Assembly: GCA_937921525.1 (NCBI GenBank)
Contig: CAKZUM010000412.1
Span: forward strand, 1 to 7,282
Reading direction: 5' to 3'
DNA length: 7,282 bases
Source of the DNA: an uncultured Saprospiraceae bacterium
GTDB taxonomy: Bacteria; Bacteroidota; Bacteroidia; Chitinophagales; Saprospiraceae
The notes below the pieces were generated by a model. It did not search any database. It was given only the letters and a program-made list of their open reading frames with translations, and had not been told where the DNA came from. Numbering within the stretch: position 1 is the stretch's first letter; each line of letters begins with the position of its first letter. The translations under genes and the position numbers were made by a program. Shown piece after piece: positions 5,853-7,282 of this stretch.

Positions 5853-7103
5853 ATGATCACCTTACTAAAAGTAATATCTGAGAGCTTTCGCCAAGCCTAT
5901 CAATCTTTATTAGCTAATAAGATGAGAAGCTTCTTATCGCTGTTGGGCATTTGCATTGGAATATTCTGCATTATTGGGGTATTATCGGCAGTAGATTCTT
6001 TGGAAGACTATGTACGAACTAGCTTCGATAGGATCGGAACGGACGTAGTATATGTGCAAAAATTTTCATGGGAGGAAGATCCCGGACAAAATTTTTGGAA
6101 ATGGATGCGTCGCCCCAATCCCAATTACAAGGATTATGAAGCGTTGAAGAAAAGGATAACTACTGCTGATGATGTAGCCTTCTATGCGCCTGTAGGGGTT
6201 AAAACTGCCAAATATAGATCGAATAGTTTAGATGGTGGATTTTTAATAGCTGGGACTCAATCTTGCCAAAATGTATTGAATTTAGAAGTAGAGAAAGGTC
6301 GTTTCTTTACTATTTCTGAAGCGGCAAAAGGGACTGCCAAGGCAGTTATTGGGGCAGTAGTAGCGGAGGAATTATTTGGTGCAATTGAACCAGTAGGGAA
6401 GAAAATGTCTATAAGTGGCCAGAAGGTAGATGTTGTCGGGGTACTCAAAAAGTCTGGTGAAGGTTTAGACATTATGAACTTTGATGAAGCCATCGTAGTC
6501 AGTTATGTCTATGGTAAAAAATTCGCCAATTTGGATAACAAATTTGCTTTTGCATCTGCTTTGGCTGTAAAGGCAGCACCGGGTGTCCCTCTAAAAGAAT
6601 TAAAATCAGAAATTACGGGTATACTTAGAGCACATCGGAAAATTAAACCCAAAGAAGAAGATAACTTTGCTTCTAATGAACTTTCTATTTTCTCCAAATT
6701 ATTAGATGGCTTTTTTGGGGTATTAAACATGGCTGGTGGAATAATCGGGATTTTCTCGCTTATCGTTGGGGTGTTTAGTGTTGCCAATATCATGTTTGTT
6801 TCTGTAAAGGAACGAACCAATTTGATCGGTGTCAAAAAAGCATTGGGGGCAAAACGTTATGTCATTTTATTAGAATTTCTAATTGAGTCCATTATCTTGT
6901 GTGTAATAGGTGGAATTATTGGAATGTTCTTAATTTTAGGGGTACTAAAAATTCTCACGCATTATCTTGAATTTAACCTATACATTGATATGGGAAATGT
7001 TTTTCTTGGCTTAACTGTTTCTATCTTTGTCGGTGTATTATCTGGAATTATACCTGCCATGCAAGCCGCTAAAATGAACCCTGTGGATGCTATACGAGCT
7101 TAA
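5853..7103 (+). CDS. ABC transporter permease, MacB/FtsX-type
   Basis: This is a 416-residue inner-membrane permease of the MacB/FtsX (type VII ABC) class. Such proteins work as dimers with a separate ATPase and pass mechanical force to periplasmic partners for export or lipoprotein handling. A cytoplasmic N-terminal helix (SFRQAYQSLLANKMRSFLSLLGI) leads into membrane segment 1 at about 27-47. A MacB-like periplasmic domain fills about 48-285. The FtsX domain follows, with membrane segments at about 287-316, 337-366 and 381-401. The family loop VKERTNLIGVKKALGAKR lies at 318-335, and the C-terminus ends in the family-typical NPVDAIRA. Length and topology are complete. The ATG at 5853 gives the usual N-terminal helix, with no ribosome site before it. 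No ATPase or membrane-fusion gene is in view, so the substrate cannot be named and the ATPase partner must lie elsewhere, possibly beyond the window edge. Confidence 0.93.
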   Translation: MITLLKVISESFRQAYQSLLANKMRSFLSLLGICIGIFCIIGVLSAVDSLEDYVRTSFDRIGTDVVYVQKFSWEEDPGQNFWKWMRRPNPNYKDYEALKKRITTADDVAFYAPVGVKTAKYRSNSLDGGFLIAGTQSCQNVLNLEVEKGRFFTISEAAKGTAKAVIGAVVAEELFGAIEPVGKKMSISGQKVDVVGVLKKSGEGLDIMNFDEAIVVSYVYGKKFANLDNKFAFASALAVKAAPGVPLKELKSEITGILRAHRKIKPKEEDNFASNELSIFSKLLDGFFGVLNMAGGIIGIFSLIVGVFSVANIMFVSVKERTNLIGVKKALGAKRYVILLEFLIESIILCVIGGIIGMFLILGVLKILTHYLEFNLYIDMGNVFLGLTVSIFVGVLSGIIPAMQAAKMNPVDAIRA

Positions 7104-7114
7104 ACTAATTAAAA

Positions 7115-7131
7115 ATTGAGCATTGAGAATT
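7115..7131 (+). repeat. Short ATTGAGCATTGAGAATT word repeat
   Basis: ATTGAG occurs twice within 17 bases, about ten bases after the permease stop codon. It uses the same purine-rich words, on the coding strand, as the tract after the DUF4230 gene (2312-2360). Confidence 0.35.
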
Positions 7132-7206
7132 CCTTTTGTTTCTAGTCTGTAAACTAAGTTTTCTGAATTTTAGCCACGTACTGTTAGGTCAACATATGGG
7201 CGGGTG

Positions 7207-7258
7207 GCTCGTCCAAAAACTGTCTGAGCGGAGCGAGTTTTTTTGGACTAGCTTTTTT
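7207..7258 (+). terminator. Terminator-like hairpin downstream of the permease gene
   Basis: The left arm GCTCGTCCAAAAACT (7207-7221) pairs with AGTTTTTTTGGACTAGC (7236-7252), with one mismatch and two extra Ts. Six Ts follow at 7253-7258. The hairpin starts about 100 bases after the permease stop. The loop carries the near-palindrome GAGCGGAGCGAG, whose GC-rich sequence differs from the surroundings, so it may be a dispersed repeat that also acts as a terminator. Confidence 0.6.
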
Positions 7259-7282
7259 GCTTCTTTTTCAGCAATGGAAAAA

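Noticed and set aside
6509..6835. Minus-strand open frame of about 108 codons inside the permease gene
   Set aside because: It is antisense to a clear FtsX-type permease and looks like a shadow of it.
7196..7282. Open frame beginning MGGWLVQKLSERSEFF and running off the window end
   Set aside because: It reads straight through a terminator-like hairpin, has no recognisable domain, and its composition comes from the palindrome. It is treated as a repeat rather than a gene.

Overview
This AT-rich window carries four protein genes separated by long, repeat-laden intergenic DNA. Several features suggest a member of the Bacteroidota: start codons without a clear Shine-Dalgarno sequence and with A-rich leaders, two candidate promoters resembling the TTTG / TAnnTTTG pattern of that phylum, a DUF4230 protein, and low-complexity intergenic 'word' repeats. 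A genus cannot be assigned from the sequence alone.

Layout. Positions 131-2239 (minus) encode a penicillin-acylase-family lipoprotein with the full catalytic signature of an N-terminal-serine hydrolase. Upstream of it on the same strand, after a 123-bp gap of small palindromes and low-complexity repeat, 2363-3601 (minus) encodes a membrane-anchored DUF4230 protein. A gene-free stretch (3602-4127) holds a candidate promoter, an inverted repeat with perfect 24-bp arms, a degenerate copy of a palindromic element and a strong terminator. queA (4128-5192, minus) follows, encoding the tRNA queuosine enzyme. A second gene-free stretch (5193-5852) holds a better-preserved copy of the same palindromic element, a small candidate RNA hairpin and an 18-bp perfect palindrome. 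It leads into an FtsX/MacB-type ABC transporter permease on the plus strand (5853-7103). The window ends in a terminator-like hairpin.

The genes do not form one pathway. The acylase and DUF4230 genes may share a transcript. queA stands alone with its own terminator, and the permease is divergent from it with no ATPase partner in view. The most interesting structure is non-coding: two related palindromic, MITE-like elements bracket queA, and the upstream one (5371-5523) is flanked by a 9-bp direct repeat, TCGCTAATA, that looks like a target-site duplication. I see no phage genes, transposase, CRISPR array, tRNA, rRNA or defence system, and no coding system that looks new.
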